Shown: piece after piece, positions 46,215 to 59,665 of the stretch | Position numbering within the stretch: the stretch's first letter is position 1 | Layout: the number at the start of each line of letters is the position of its first letter | Assembly: GCF_044784365.2 (NCBI RefSeq) | Contig: NZ_CP173062.2 | Source of the DNA: Cetobacterium_A somerae | Lineage (GTDB): Bacteria > Fusobacteriota > Fusobacteriia > Fusobacteriales > Fusobacteriaceae | Strand: one strand, 5' to 3' | Length of the DNA: 64,000 nt | Made by a program: the position numbers and the translations under genes | Notes under the pieces: generated by a model | Databases searched by the model: none | Seen by the model: only the letters and a program-made list of their open reading frames with translations | Told to the model about the DNA's origin: nothing

Positions 46215-47243
46215 ATGAATACAACAAATACTATTATTTCTGTACTATCCGATAAAAATATTATTGGGGTTATGTCATCATCGATTTCTATTATGATTTT
46301 AGGTTTCTATCTAGGAAAGAGCAATAAACTAAAAAGCTCTTTCTCTATACCATTAGGAGAAATTATATTAACAATTTCTATTCCAGCTTTGTCTTTTAAT
46401 GCTTTTATGAAAGATTTTGACAAAGAAACTTTTGTTAATGGGATAAACATATTAATCTGGAGTTTTTTAATTCATCTTTTTTTAATGGCCATTGGTAATA
46501 TCTTCTACAAAAATTTAGATTTAGAAAAACAATTAACTTTAAAGATTATGTCTGTTTTTGGTGGAATTACTGTTTTTGGAATCCCAATAGCTCAAGCTTT
46601 ATATGGCGATCTTGGAGTTATATATTCTTCAATTTTTTCCATACCGTACAGAGTTTTACTTTATTCTTATGGTTTTATTAAAATGTCTAGTATTAAAATG
46701 GATAAAAAAAATCTTAAATCTATGTTTTTAAATCCAGTTATTTTAGCAACTTTCATAGGTCTTTTCATTTGGGTGTTTCAAGAATATCTTCCCCAAGTAA
46801 GCATAAGTGGACAAAAATTTCCTATTTTAAGAATTGATAAAACAGCCTTTTGGATATATAAACCTTTAGCTTTTTTAGCAGGTTTATGTTCACCATTAGC
46901 ATGGTTAGCTGCTGGATTAAAATTATCTGAATTACCTATTAAAGAATCTTTGAAAAATTCTATAGCTTGGCAATTTTCTATTATAAAAACTCTTTTAATT
47001 CCTTTTCTAGTGTTGATTATTATTTTAGGAGCTAACTTCTTTGGTATTCTTCAATTATCTAGTGTTAGTTTAGGAGTTATAACTATTATGATGGCTACTC
47101 CAACAGCATCTGTTGTCATTGCTTATTCTTTAAAGTATAATAAAGATCCTTTAATAACATCGAGCTGTTCTCTTTTATCAACTATTTTTAGTTTGATTAC
47201 AATACCTATTTTAATAGCTTTTTTACAAATTTTTAAATTTTAA
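46215..47243 (+). CDS. AEC-family (auxin efflux carrier-like) transporter
   Basis: A 342-residue permease with about ten helices. The IMILGFYLGKSNKL start of the first helix pair, IPALSFNAFMKDF and the final VITIMMATPTASVVIAYSLKYNKD segment fit bacterial AEC proteins such as malate/auxin carriers. The substrate, probably a carboxylate or amino acid, is unknown. It sits 20 bases behind ybaK, with RBS GGGAG. The stop codon is part of a terminator hairpin. Confidence 0.82.
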   Translation: MNTTNTIISVLSDKNIIGVMSSSISIMILGFYLGKSNKLKSSFSIPLGEIILTISIPALSFNAFMKDFDKETFVNGINILIWSFLIHLFLMAIGNIFYKNLDLEKQLTLKIMSVFGGITVFGIPIAQALYGDLGVIYSSIFSIPYRVLLYSYGFIKMSSIKMDKKNLKSMFLNPVILATFIGLFIWVFQEYLPQVSISGQKFPILRIDKTAFWIYKPLAFLAGLCSPLAWLAAGLKLSELPIKESLKNSIAWQFSIIKTLLIPFLVLIIILGANFFGILQLSSVSLGVITIMMATPTASVVIAYSLKYNKDPLITSSCSLLSTIFSLITIPILIAFLQIFKF

Positions 47244-47267
47244 CTGAGTCATTGACTCAGTTTTTTT
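47242..47267. terminator. Compact bidirectional terminator between AEC and NhaC genes
   Basis: The stem AACTGAGTC / GACTCAGTT with a 3-base loop and T run overlaps the stop codons of both convergent genes, which are only five bases apart. Confidence 0.85.
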
Positions 47268-48556
47268 ATTTTTAATATCATTACTATCATTGGTAAAATA
47301 AATAGATATAGCGAATAAGGTATTATTTTTACTGCAGAAATATCCAACATCAAAGCTGGTACAGTAATTGCTATATTCCATGGTATTAACGAACTTAACA
47401 CAACACTACTATTTTCTATATCTAAAGCCAATAATTCCTTTGTAAATCCATTTTTTTTATAAATCTTTTTCATAATTTGAGAAGTCAATAGTATAGAAGT
47501 AGATTGACTACAACTAATAGCAGCTGTTAAAATTGCCACTACTATTGTATATAAATATATTTTCCATTCACTTTTTACAACTCCTATTTTTTCAGATACC
47601 AATTTTAATATTCCTAGTTTATCAACTATATTAACTAAACCACAAGAAAGTAAAGCCATAACCATAGCTGTTCCCATTGAAAATATTCCTCCTCCTCTTA
47701 TTACATTATATAATTCATTTTCAATTGGAAGCTTAAATCCATAAATTAATACTTTAATAAAATTTCTATCTTCATAGTTTTGTAAAAACCATCCTATAAT
47801 TAAACTTAAAAAAATACTTACTAATATTGTGTGCCTAATATTCTTTTTCAAAAGACACATTATTACTAAGTAAATCATCGGAATAAACACCAAAAAATCT
47901 AAATAAAAATTTTGATTCAACAAAGTTAAAATATTATTTTCTATAAATTTTGATTCAATATTCCTACCTAAATAAAAATACAAACTTAATGTTATTAAAT
48001 ATGGAAGGATTGAAGCTTTAAACATACCTTTAACATTGCTATATATCTCGGTTTCTGTCAAAATAGATACAAAGTTAGCACTAGATGACATTGGAGATCC
48101 TCTATCACCAAAATAAGCTCCAGATATTATGCTTCCTGCAACTATATAAATATCTAAACCAACCCCCCTAGCCAAAGATACCATAACTAATCCTATAGTT
48201 CCTACAGTTCCAAAAGAACTTCCTATTAAAAAAGAAAATAAAGAAGTTATTAAAAATGAAAATACATAAAAATAATTGGGATTTATAATTTTTATCCCAT
48301 AGTATATTAAAGCTGGAATTGTTCCTGAGATAAACCAACTTGCCGAAAGAGCCCCTAAAAGAGCAAATATAAAAACTAGTAAATAAGATTTTTTAGTTCC
48401 GGTTATTGCTATATCTAGGGTGTTTTTTAGAGTTTTAAATTTTTTTACTGAAAAAATAAAAATCCCTAAAAAGATTAAAGATAAAATAATTAATAAAATT
48501 GATTGAACTTTAAAAGAATATAATATTGCTATTATAATAAAGATGGTATGTATCAT
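47249..48556 (-). CDS. NhaC-family Na+/H+ antiporter
   Basis: A 435-residue membrane protein with about 11-12 helices. NhaC-type segments: GTIPALIYYGIKIINP, GSSFGTVGTIGLVMVSLARG, SGAYFGDRGSPMSSSANFVS and ISCSQSTSILLTSQIM. It could exchange Na+ for H+ or, like MleN/TetA-type relatives, couple malate or other ions. It is transcribed alone. It supports the Na+-based energetics suggested by the several Na+ symporters in the window. Confidence 0.88.
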   Translation of the reverse strand: MIHTIFIIIAILYSFKVQSILLIILSLIFLGIFIFSVKKFKTLKNTLDIAITGTKKSYLLVFIFALLGALSASWFISGTIPALIYYGIKIINPNYFYVFSFLITSLFSFLIGSSFGTVGTIGLVMVSLARGVGLDIYIVAGSIISGAYFGDRGSPMSSSANFVSILTETEIYSNVKGMFKASILPYLITLSLYFYLGRNIESKFIENNILTLLNQNFYLDFLVFIPMIYLVIMCLLKKNIRHTILVSIFLSLIIGWFLQNYEDRNFIKVLIYGFKLPIENELYNVIRGGGIFSMGTAMVMALLSCGLVNIVDKLGILKLVSEKIGVVKSEWKIYLYTIVVAILTAAISCSQSTSILLTSQIMKKIYKKNGFTKELLALDIENSSVVLSSLIPWNIAITVPALMLDISAVKIIPYSLYLFILPMIVMILKIKKLSQ

Positions 48557-48695
48557 TTTTATTTCTCCTCTTTATTTTATCTATTATCTTATATTTTTTT
48601 AAAAGTCAATACTCTTTTAAAATTTGTCCACTTATGTTGTAAAAAATAGTAAAATAATGGTAGAATTTGTGTATATATTATTAGGAGGAATTTAA

Positions 48696-49445
48696 ATGAT
48701 TTTTAAAGTTTTGTTTAATTTAATTATTGTAATAAGTCTAGGAATTTATAAATATATTTTCCCCTCATCTTTTTTTATTAATATCTTATTTTTCGTCTAT
48801 CTCTTTTTTATTATCTATCATTTTTTTATTCTAAATGGTAATAAAATTTTTAAAGCTATTATTGAAACTTGCTTTACTATCGGAGTTACTCTTTTTATTA
48901 TTAGCTTAGGAACTATTATCACAGATATACATAATTCAAAAAATTTAGAATTAAAAAATGATTATATCATTATTTTGGGAGCCGGATTACGAGGAAATAA
49001 ACCTAAAAATGTTTTAAAATATCGATTAGATAAAGCTATTGATTATTACAAAAGATACCCTAATACTATATTTATTGTTTCTGGTGGTCAAGGAAAAGAT
49101 GAAATTATTAGTGAAAGTAAAGCTATGAAAAATTATCTTCTTTCACATTCTATTCCTAAAAATAATATCATTGAGGAAAATAAATCTACAACAACCTTAG
49201 AAAATCTAATTTTTTCTCGTAAACTTATTCCAAATAATATAAAAAATATTGGCGTTATAAGCAATGATTTCCATATGTATAGAGTTAAATTTTTTGCAAA
49301 TTCATTAAATTATAAAATAAATCCTATATATGCTAAAACTCCTTTAAAAAGCAAAGTCAGTTTATTTAGTCGAGAAGCTCTTGCTATTATATATTATAGT
49401 TTAAAAAATATATTATTAATTCAAAAGGAGCCTAACAAAAGTTAA
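48696..49445 (+). CDS. YdcF/SanA/ElyC-family (DUF218) membrane protein
   Basis: A 249-residue protein with three or four N-terminal helices and a DUF218 domain (about residues 88-240). The domain shows DYIIILGAGLRG, VLKYRLDKAIDYYKRYPN, FIVSGGQGKDE and ISESKAMKNYLL, with IGVISNDFHMYR near the end. Relatives act in envelope biogenesis, but the exact activity is not established. AGGAGG lies before the ATG. Confidence 0.85.
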   Translation: MIFKVLFNLIIVISLGIYKYIFPSSFFINILFFVYLFFIIYHFFILNGNKIFKAIIETCFTIGVTLFIISLGTIITDIHNSKNLELKNDYIIILGAGLRGNKPKNVLKYRLDKAIDYYKRYPNTIFIVSGGQGKDEIISESKAMKNYLLSHSIPKNNIIEENKSTTTLENLIFSRKLIPNNIKNIGVISNDFHMYRVKFFANSLNYKINPIYAKTPLKSKVSLFSREALAIIYYSLKNILLIQKEPNKS

Positions 49446-49453
49446 GCTCCTTT
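49424..49453 (+). terminator. Probable terminator after the YdcF-like gene
   Basis: The stem AAAGGAGCCTAAC / GTTAAGCTCCTTT has one mismatch and loop AAAA, and overlaps the end of the gene. The T run behind is short. Confidence 0.5.
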
Positions 49454-49512
49454 CAAATTAGCACTTTCTATAAAAATTAAAATCCTTATTCAGATTTTAA
49501 GATTATAAGCTT

Positions 49513-50616
49513 TTAAAATGTTGTTTTCATCGCTACATAAGCAAATGGTTGCCATCTCCAATCTGAAGCTGAATCTTGATTTACATTATCCCAGTTTCTA
49601 TATTCTGCTCCAACTCCTACAGTAGTTACAAAATTTTCTGTTACTCTATAATCCGCTGATACAGCTAGTTGGCCATATAATTCATACGTATTTTTTGATT
49701 TTTTCATTACATATGAATTTTTATTACTATCAAATCCATATCTATCATACTGTCTAAATACATATGGGTCATATCCTCCTTCAAAATCTAGATTAATTCC
49801 ATAATTATTTCCTGTATATAATTCAAAATGTCTACGTAAATAAAATTCCCATTCTACTACAAGTTCCTTATCCTCTTTATCATTTCCATTACTTCCTGTT
49901 ATGATATCTTGGTTATAGAAGTAATAATCCAAATAAAGTGTACCATCCCATTTTATTCCTAATGGTAAATTTCCTGCATATTCTAAATCTGCTCCAATAG
50001 CATTAACATAGTTTCCACCATTAGAATTTGGGAATAGGTGATAGTACTTAGGAGCTAAAACTAATTTCTCTACAAAAGCTCCCTTATTTTTATATAAATC
50101 CATTCTTAATTGATATTCTAACTCTTGATCATCATTTTCTTGATTATAATATTCAATTCTAGAAGTTAGCCAATTATTATGAGCATAATATAATCTCATT
50201 CTTGTTTCCGTTCCATCTTTAGCACTATTATCTTTAGATTCATCATCTCTTTCTAAATTATTATAGTCTCTTATTCTTCCTTCTAAAAGAATTTTTTCAG
50301 TTGCTTGAACACCAAAAGTTGTTTGCAATCTAGAATAGTTATTAGCTCCTCTATTCCATTCATCTTGAGCTATACTTGGGTCTACTGAGGTGTCTGAAAA
50401 GCTATTTTCCAACCCATCACCATGTCCTTCAGTTTCACCATAACCTTTATACTCTATTCTTAAATAACCACTTGGTCTAAAAGTAGTTTCTTCCTTTATA
50501 ATATTTACATCTTCCACTTCTACTATTTCCACTTTAGGATAATTAACTAATTCTTTTCCTTGAGCCATTGTAGTTACAGCAAAAATTGCACTTAAATAAA
50601 TCAGATTTTTTTTCAT
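49513..50616 (-). CDS. FomA-like outer-membrane porin
   Basis: A 367-residue beta-barrel. The signal peptide (LIYLSAIFAVTTMAQG) is followed by a short linker with VEIVEVEDVNI, then a GYLRIEYKGYGETEG first strand and alternating strands through to the C-terminal FAYVAMKTTF. The overall plan matches the major porin family of fusobacteria. Length and tyrosine/acidic content fit. It is transcribed divergently from a MarR-type regulator, which may control it. Confidence 0.82.
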   Translation of the reverse strand: MKKNLIYLSAIFAVTTMAQGKELVNYPKVEIVEVEDVNIIKEETTFRPSGYLRIEYKGYGETEGHGDGLENSFSDTSVDPSIAQDEWNRGANNYSRLQTTFGVQATEKILLEGRIRDYNNLERDDESKDNSAKDGTETRMRLYYAHNNWLTSRIEYYNQENDDQELEYQLRMDLYKNKGAFVEKLVLAPKYYHLFPNSNGGNYVNAIGADLEYAGNLPLGIKWDGTLYLDYYFYNQDIITGSNGNDKEDKELVVEWEFYLRRHFELYTGNNYGINLDFEGGYDPYVFRQYDRYGFDSNKNSYVMKKSKNTYELYGQLAVSADYRVTENFVTTVGVGAEYRNWDNVNQDSASDWRWQPFAYVAMKTTF

Positions 50617-50680
50617 AATTCCCCTCCATTTATATTTTTTAATCCACCTGTTGTTATTTTAAAACTTTTTATCTTAAAAT

Positions 50681-50710
50681 AATAGTTAGAATGGATAACC
50701 GTGAACTATT
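50681..50710. promoter_or_regulatory. Candidate MarR operator in the porin/marR divergent region
   Basis: An inverted repeat AATAGTT-N16-AACTATT lies midway between the porin gene and the MarR-type gene. Confidence 0.4.
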
Positions 50711-50774
50711 CACCCTTTCATTTTTATTTTAAATAGTTTATTATATATGTATAAATTACTAAAAGGGGTATATC

Positions 50775-51209
50775 ATGAAAACACATGAGGGAGCGATTTA
50801 TTTAATTTCTTCAATTAACAAAGAAATAGATTTTTTATTTAGTTATCTTTTATCAAATCTAGAAATAACAAAAATGGAAAGTGTTTATTTAAAGCTTATC
50901 TATCATAATCCTGGAATTAGCCAGTATGAAATCTCTAAAGAAACTAAAATAGAAAGATCTCTTGTTACTAAATACATTACAAATTTAGAGGATAAAGGAT
51001 TAATTGAAAAAAGAAAAATTGATTCAAGAAAAAAAGGTTTATATCTTTTAAAAGATGGAATTTTAGCCATTAATTATATTGATTCTTTTCTTCCAAATAT
51101 ACAAGATAAATTTAAAGATTTATTTTCAGAGAATGAGATTGAAATTTTTTTAAATATATTAAAAAAATTTAAAAAACAATTAGAAATTATAAATAGTAAA
51201 AATTTATAA
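50775..51209 (+). CDS. MarR-family transcriptional regulator
   Basis: A 144-residue winged-helix protein. The DNA-binding unit is ISQYEISKETKIERSLVTKYITNLEDKGLIEKR (about 56-87) with the wing DSRKKGLYLLKDG, flanked by dimerisation helices. MarR proteins usually repress a divergent gene and are released by small ligands or oxidants; the divergent gene here is the FomA-like porin. AAAGGGG precedes the ATG. Confidence 0.88.
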   Translation: MKTHEGAIYLISSINKEIDFLFSYLLSNLEITKMESVYLKLIYHNPGISQYEISKETKIERSLVTKYITNLEDKGLIEKRKIDSRKKGLYLLKDGILAINYIDSFLPNIQDKFKDLFSENEIEIFLNILKKFKKQLEIINSKNL

Positions 51210-51216
51210 TATACAA

Positions 51217-51252
51217 AAAGGTCATTAAATCAAAATTGATTTAATGACCTTT
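51217..51252. terminator. Bidirectional terminator between marR and tRNA-Arg
   Basis: A perfect 15-bp stem (AAAGGTCATTAAATC / GATTTAATGACCTTT) with a 6-base loop. It serves the MarR gene and, on the other strand, tRNA-Arg. Confidence 0.88.
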
Positions 51253-51277
51253 ATTTTTTATACTATTAAATATCTTA

Positions 51278-51354
51278 TGGCGCCCCCAACAGGGATCGAA
51301 CCCATAACCCTCTGATCCGAAGTCAGATGCTCTATCCAATTGAGCTATGGAGGC
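51278..51354 (-). tRNA. tRNA-Arg (anticodon UCG)
   Basis: 77 bases including encoded CCA. The acceptor pairs GCCTCCA with TGGGGGC, the anticodon loop is CTTCGGA, and the T-arm GGTTCGATCCC is intact. Confidence 0.95.
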
Positions 51355-51366
51355 TCACTATAAGAG

Positions 51367-51395
51367 ATTTTACAGCATTTTAAGATTTAAGTCAA
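51367..51395 (-). promoter_or_regulatory. Promoter of tRNA-Arg
   Basis: On the minus strand TTGACT (51390-51395), 17-base spacer, TAAAAT (51367-51372), ending about 13 bases before the tRNA. Confidence 0.7.
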
Positions 51396-51404
51396 CAACT
51401 TTTC

Positions 51405-52796
51405 TTAATCCCAACACTCAACTCTTTCACCATATGGCATATCTATATCATTTTTATTGAAACTAGGATCTAGTCCACTCTCTTTTTGATTGCTATAATC
51501 ACCTAAAGCTTCAAAAGCAACTTTACCTAGTAAGAATATAGCTATAAGATTCAATACTGCCATTAATCCCATAAATAAATCAGCCATATTCCAAACAAGT
51601 GCTAACTCTCCAATAGAACCAAACATTACCATTCCTATAACTCCAACTCTATATAAGTTTAACCAAGTTTTATTTGGAGTTAAAAATTCTATATTCGTTT
51701 CTCCATAATAATAATTTCCAATTATTGAGCTAAAAGCAAATAATAATATGCATAATGCGATGAAAACATTTCCCCATCCACCAACTTGAGAACTTAAGGC
51801 ATTTTGAGTTAATTGAATTCCTGTTAATCCTTCAGTCTTATGTGCTCCTGATATTAAAACCATAAAAGCTGTACATGAACAAATCAAAATTGTATCTGTA
51901 AATACTCCTAAAGTTTGTACAAATCCTTGCTTTACAGGGTGAGAGGTTTCCGCTGCTGCCGCTGCATTTGGTGCTGATCCCATACCTGCTTCATTAGAAA
52001 ATAAACCTCTTTTTACTCCAGTCATAATAGCAGCTCCTATTCCTCCACCAACTGCCTGTCTAATACCAAAAGCATTTTCAATTATATCTCTAAATATTTC
52101 TGGAACCATACTTATATTGCTTACAATTACATACAATGAAACTAGTATGTAAAGAATCGCCATAACAGGTACTACTGCAGCACTAAAGTTCGCTATCCTT
52201 TGAACTCCACCAAAGATTATAGCTCCTGTTCCAATAGCTAATACAATACCTATTATTGTTCTATCCAATTTAAAAGCTTCATGAAAAGCTAAAGATATTG
52301 TATTTGATTGAACTGAGTTAAATATTAGTCCAAAAGTTATTGATATTAATATTGAAAATGCAACACCCATCCATCTTTTATTAAGAGCTTTCTCCATATA
52401 ATAAGCTGGTCCACCTCTAAAAGCTTCTCCATCTTTCACTTTATAAATTTGTGCCAAAGTACTTTCTACAAAACTAGATGCTCCACCTATAATGGCTATT
52501 AGCCACATCCAAAATATAGCACCTGGACCTCCTGAAGCTATCGCTATCGCAACTCCAGCCAAATTTCCAGTTCCAACTCTAGAAGCAGTACTTATACAAA
52601 ATGCTTTAAATGATGAAACTCCACCTTTATGACCAACGCTATCACCTAAAATTTTTATCATTTGTCCAAAATATCTTATTTGAACAAATTTTGTTTTTAG
52701 TGTAAAGTATGTTCCTACAAATAATAACATTACAATAAGAACATAACCCCATAAAATATCATTAAAAAAATTTATTAATGAATTTAATATTTCCAT
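51405..52796 (-). CDS. AGCS-family Na+:alanine/glycine symporter (second copy)
   Basis: A 463-residue membrane protein closely related to the one at 23.6-25.0 kb. Both share STASRVGTGNLAGVAIAIASGGPG-type, GPAYYMEKAL-type and GLFSNEAGMGSAPNA-type segments and the VECWD tail. The start at 52796 is preferred because GGGG lies five bases upstream; the longer frame would add an unlikely basic leader. With no glutaminase nearby, alanine or glycine is the more likely substrate. tRNA-Arg follows on the same strand but has its own promoter. Confidence 0.9.
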   Translation of the reverse strand: MEILNSLINFFNDILWGYVLIVMLLFVGTYFTLKTKFVQIRYFGQMIKILGDSVGHKGGVSSFKAFCISTASRVGTGNLAGVAIAIASGGPGAIFWMWLIAIIGGASSFVESTLAQIYKVKDGEAFRGGPAYYMEKALNKRWMGVAFSILISITFGLIFNSVQSNTISLAFHEAFKLDRTIIGIVLAIGTGAIIFGGVQRIANFSAAVVPVMAILYILVSLYVIVSNISMVPEIFRDIIENAFGIRQAVGGGIGAAIMTGVKRGLFSNEAGMGSAPNAAAAAETSHPVKQGFVQTLGVFTDTILICSCTAFMVLISGAHKTEGLTGIQLTQNALSSQVGGWGNVFIALCILLFAFSSIIGNYYYGETNIEFLTPNKTWLNLYRVGVIGMVMFGSIGELALVWNMADLFMGLMAVLNLIAIFLLGKVAFEALGDYSNQKESGLDPSFNKNDIDMPYGERVECWD

Positions 52797-52889
52797 TTTT
52801 CCCCCTTTATTTCGATTTTTATGAAATAATTTTATCATAAAGAATGCAAAATGAAAAATATATTTTTTAAATTGCTATTATTTTTTTGT

Positions 52890-52915
52890 AAAAAAAAAGG
52901 AGTCATTGACTCCTT
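52890..52915 (-). terminator. Terminator of the cold-shock gene
   Basis: The stem AAGGAGTC / GACTCCTT, loop of 3, is followed in the minus direction by TTTTTTTT. Confidence 0.88.
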
Positions 52916-52919
52916 AAAA

Positions 52920-53120
52920 TTACTTTGCTACTACGATGTTTGTAGCTTGAGGTCCTTTTGCTCCCTCAGTTACATCAAAAGTTACTTCTTCTCCCTCGTT
53001 AAGAGTTTTGAATCCGTCCTTTTGAATTTGAGAGAAGTGTGCGAATACATCCTTTCCATCTTCACCAGTGATGAATCCGAATCCTTTCTCTTGGTTGAAC
53101 CATTTAACTGTACCTTTCAT
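52920..53120 (-). CDS. Cold-shock protein (CspA family)
   Basis: A 66-residue single OB-fold nucleic-acid chaperone. It starts MKGTVKWFNQEKGFGFI (RNP1 KGFGFI) with RNP2 DVFAHFS and ends PQATNIVVAK. It binds single-stranded RNA and DNA. GGAGG is placed six bases before the start. The promoter at 53254-53282 would give a leader of about 125 bases, long for so small a gene, as is common for cold-inducible csp messages. Confidence 0.96.
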   Translation of the reverse strand: MKGTVKWFNQEKGFGFITGEDGKDVFAHFSQIQKDGFKTLNEGEEVTFDVTEGAKGPQATNIVVAK

Positions 53121-53253
53121 TTGATACCTCCATAAAAAATTTTGATTTCATGTAATAAATCTCCATTCAATCCAACTAATATAAGGTACCTATGTAAAGA
53201 CCTTTAAATATTAAATACTAGAATTTCTTTCAATTTATACATCATTCAAACAC

Positions 53254-53282
53254 AGTATACACTATTTAAATCTTCATGTCAA
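53254..53282 (-). promoter_or_regulatory. Promoter of the cold-shock gene
   Basis: On the minus strand TTGACA (53277-53282), 17-base spacer, TATACT (53254-53259). Confidence 0.75.
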
Positions 53283-53329
53283 ATATTTTCTACTGATGTA
53301 GTTCTTTCATTTTCCAAAAAATAAAAAAA

Positions 53330-53405
53330 TGGCGCTTCTTGCTGGGCTCGAACCAGCGACAACACGATTAACAGTCGTGCGCTCTACCAACTGAGCTAAA
53401 GAAGC
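53330..53405 (-). tRNA. tRNA-Asn (anticodon GUU)
   Basis: 76 bases with encoded CCA. The acceptor pairs GCTTCTT with AAGAAGC and the anticodon loop is CTGTTAA. It is the last gene of the rRNA operon; T-rich sequence follows directly. Confidence 0.95.
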
Positions 53406-53415
53406 ACTTTTTTAA

Positions 53416-53533
53416 GATTGGCAACTTCCTATCCTCCCAGGGGGCTGCCCCCCAAGTACTTTCAGCGTTTATGGGCTTAACTTCCAGGTTCGAAATGTTA
53501 CTGGGTGTACCTCCATAGCTATCGTTGCCAATC
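53416..53533 (-). rRNA. rrf: 5S ribosomal RNA
   Basis: About 118 bases closed by the terminal stem GATTGGCAAC / GTTGCCAATC, with the conserved CGAACCTGGAAGTTAAGC segment. Ends are approximate. Confidence 0.93.
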
Positions 53534-53560
53534 AATATTTATTTGTGTTCTTGAACACTT

Positions 53561-53575
53561 GAAACTATATAGTAG
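53561..53575 (-). other. Pre-23S processing stem (3' arm); partner at 56596-56610
   Basis: GAAACTATATAGTAG here is the exact inverted complement of 56596-56610. The two flank the 23S gene and form the long-range stem that RNase III cuts. Confidence 0.8.
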
Positions 53576-53581
53576 TATATT

Positions 53582-56498
<2,917 letters not shown>

Positions 56499-56634
56499 TT
56501 GTAATATAATTCATATTATTTAGACAGACTAACTACTCAATTTAAGATTGACTTAAAAATGAATTGTTAGTTAATTTAGAATATTTTCTCAATATCTACT
56601 ATATAGTTTCCAATGTCCAAGTTTGATAATGTTT

Positions 56635-56710
56635 TGGTGGAGATAAGCGGAGTCGAACCGCTGACCTACGCAGTGCAAGTGCGTCGCTCTCCCAACTGAG
56701 CTATATCCCC
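56635..56710 (-). tRNA. tRNA-Ala (anticodon UGC), in the 16S-23S spacer
   Basis: 76 bases with encoded CCA. The acceptor pairs GGGGATA with TATCTCC and the anticodon loop is CTTGCAC. There is no tRNA-Ile in the spacer. Confidence 0.96.
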
Positions 56711-56734
56711 ATACTTACAAAGAACAGTATCAAT

Positions 56735-56747
56735 CGAATAGAGAAAA
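56735..56747 (-). other. Pre-16S processing stem (3' arm); partner at 58363-58375
   Basis: CGAATAGAGAAAA here pairs with TTTTCTCTATTCG at 58363-58375, flanking the 16S gene as the RNase III stem. Confidence 0.8.
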
Positions 56748-56760
56748 AGTTAGTCTCCTT

Positions 56761-58277
<1,517 letters not shown>

Positions 58278-58402
58278 TATATTTAAAGTCCTAAGACTTA
58301 CGTTTACACCATTTATTGGTTTGCCATTTCTGGCATTTTGTTATTTTCATAACTTCTGACTATTTTCTCTATTCGGTTGTTAATGTCCTTTAGTGTTGTA
58401 TA

Positions 58403-58485
58403 TGGTGCGAGAGGAGGGACTTGAACCCTCACGTCGAAACGCCAGATCCTAAGTCTGGTGCGTCTGCCAATTCCGCCACCCTCGC
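58403..58485 (-). tRNA. tRNA-Leu (anticodon UAG)
   Basis: 83 bases with a variable arm and encoded CCA. The acceptor is GCGAGGG/CTCTCGC and the anticodon loop CTTAGGA. Confidence 0.94.
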
Positions 58486-58509
58486 AGGTGTTTTTGTTTT
58501 ATATTATTA

Positions 58510-58585
<76 letters not shown>

Positions 58586-58590
58586 GTATA

Positions 58591-58675
58591 TGGTGGTGAG
58601 AGAAGGATTCGAACCTTCGAAGGCAGAGCCGTCAGATTTACAGTCTGATCCCTTTGGCCGCTCGGGAACCTCACC
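58591..58675 (-). tRNA. tRNA-Tyr (anticodon GUA)
   Basis: 85 bases with a long variable arm and encoded CCA. The acceptor begins GGTGAGG and the anticodon loop is CTGTAAA. Confidence 0.94.
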
Positions 58676-58677
58676 AT

Positions 58678-58752
58678 TGGTACCCCGTAGGGGAATCGAA
58701 CCCCTGTTTATAGAGTGAAAATCTATTGTCCTTACCACTGAACGAACGGGGC
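58678..58752 (-). tRNA. tRNA-Glu (anticodon UUC)
   Basis: 75 bases with encoded CCA. The acceptor is GCCCCGT/ACGGGGT (a terminal G-U pair) and the anticodon loop TTTTCAC. Confidence 0.94.
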
Positions 58753-58762
58753 AAAACTTTTT

Positions 58763-58837
58763 TGGCTGGGGTGGCTGGATTCGAACCAACGCATGACGGA
58801 GTCAAAGTCCGTTGCCTTACCGCTTGGCGACACCCCA
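58763..58837 (-). tRNA. tRNA-Gln (anticodon UUG)
   Basis: 75 bases with encoded CCA. The acceptor begins TGGGGTG and the anticodon loop is CTTTGAC. Confidence 0.94.
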
Positions 58838-58840
58838 TAA

Positions 58841-58917
58841 TGGTCGGAATAGCAAGATTCGAACTTGCGGCCCCCTGCTCCCAAGGCAGGTGCGCTACCG
58901 GACTGCGCTATATTCCG
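58841..58917 (-). tRNA. tRNA-Pro (anticodon UGG)
   Basis: 77 bases with encoded CCA. The acceptor is CGGAATA/TATTCCG and the anticodon loop CTTGGGA. It is the first gene behind the operon promoter. Confidence 0.94.
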
Positions 58918-58959
58918 ACTTATTTAGTTTTGCATCAACGTTTGCCGCTGACAAAAATA

Positions 58960-58988
58960 ATAGTACCATAATTTTTAAATAATGTCAA
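58960..58988 (-). promoter_or_regulatory. Promoter of the tRNA-rRNA operon
   Basis: On the minus strand TTGACA (58983-58988), 17-base spacer, TACTAT (58960-58965), with A/T tracts upstream like an UP element. No other good promoter is seen before 16S, so six tRNAs and the rRNAs probably share it. Confidence 0.8.
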
Positions 58989-59352
58989 CAAAGTTTTTTA
59001 TTTTTTTAAAAGTTTTTTATTTTTATTCTATTATATATAATTAAAGTAGTTTTTACATTTTTCATATAAAAAAAATTTATAAAAAAATGTAAAGTTAAAA
59101 ATTCTAAATATTATTAAGATATTATTTTGGTAAAATTTAATAGATGAATAATTTATAATATTAAATTTAAGTAAAAATAGATGTTTTACCTTTTTAAAGA
59201 TTTAATAACTTATAATTATATCTTTATTTAAATAAGGATTTAAAATGTTATTAAGAATAGATTAAGAATATAAAAAAATATAACTTTCGAATTGTTTCGT
59301 TTCAATTTAAAGAAATAAAGAATTAATTTTATTAGAATATTTTAATAAAAGA

Positions 59353-59396
59353 TTGTTTATAGTTGTTTTAGTTGTTTATAGTTGTTTATATTGTTG
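59353..59396 (+). repeat. Helically phased TTGTTTATAG repeats in the origin region
   Basis: Five TTG-starting units (59353, 59363, 59372, 59382, 59391), each TTGTTTATAG or a close variant, repeat every 9-10 bases. They lie in the gene-free, extremely AT-rich stretch between the rrn promoter and the iterons (58989-59477), suitable for a DNA-unwinding element. Nothing else is recognised in that stretch. Confidence 0.55.
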
Positions 59397-59477
59397 TAAA
59401 AATAAAAATAAAAATAAAATATGCTTTTAATGTAGATAAAATAAGGAATGATAGGAATTTTAAAATAAAATTTAATA

Positions 59478-59584
59478 CCCATAGATGTTGTATATATATA
59501 GCCATTAATGTTGTATTATTATGCCCATAGGTATTGTATATTAAAGCCATTAATGTTGTATTTTAAAAGCCGTTAATGCTGTAT
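59478..59584 (+). repeat. Five tandem replication iterons
   Basis: Direct 16-base sites of consensus (G/C)CCATTAATGTTGTAT start at 59478, 59501, 59524, 59546 and 59569, a period of 22-23 bases. Two have CATAG in place of CATTA and the last has CTGTAT. Phased direct repeats just upstream of an initiator gene are the hallmark of iteron origins. A truncated form, GGCCATTTGTAT, follows at 59605. Confidence 0.82.
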
Positions 59585-59665
59585 TAAAATTTTTTTAAAG
59601 AAATGGCCATTTGTATAGAGTAACTAACGAAAAAATCTCTTATTTTTTATTAAAATAACAAAATA

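Noticed and set aside
52851..53135. Plus-strand frame opposite the cold-shock gene
   Set aside because: It is the antisense of a highly conserved csp gene with clear RNP motifs and its own promoter.
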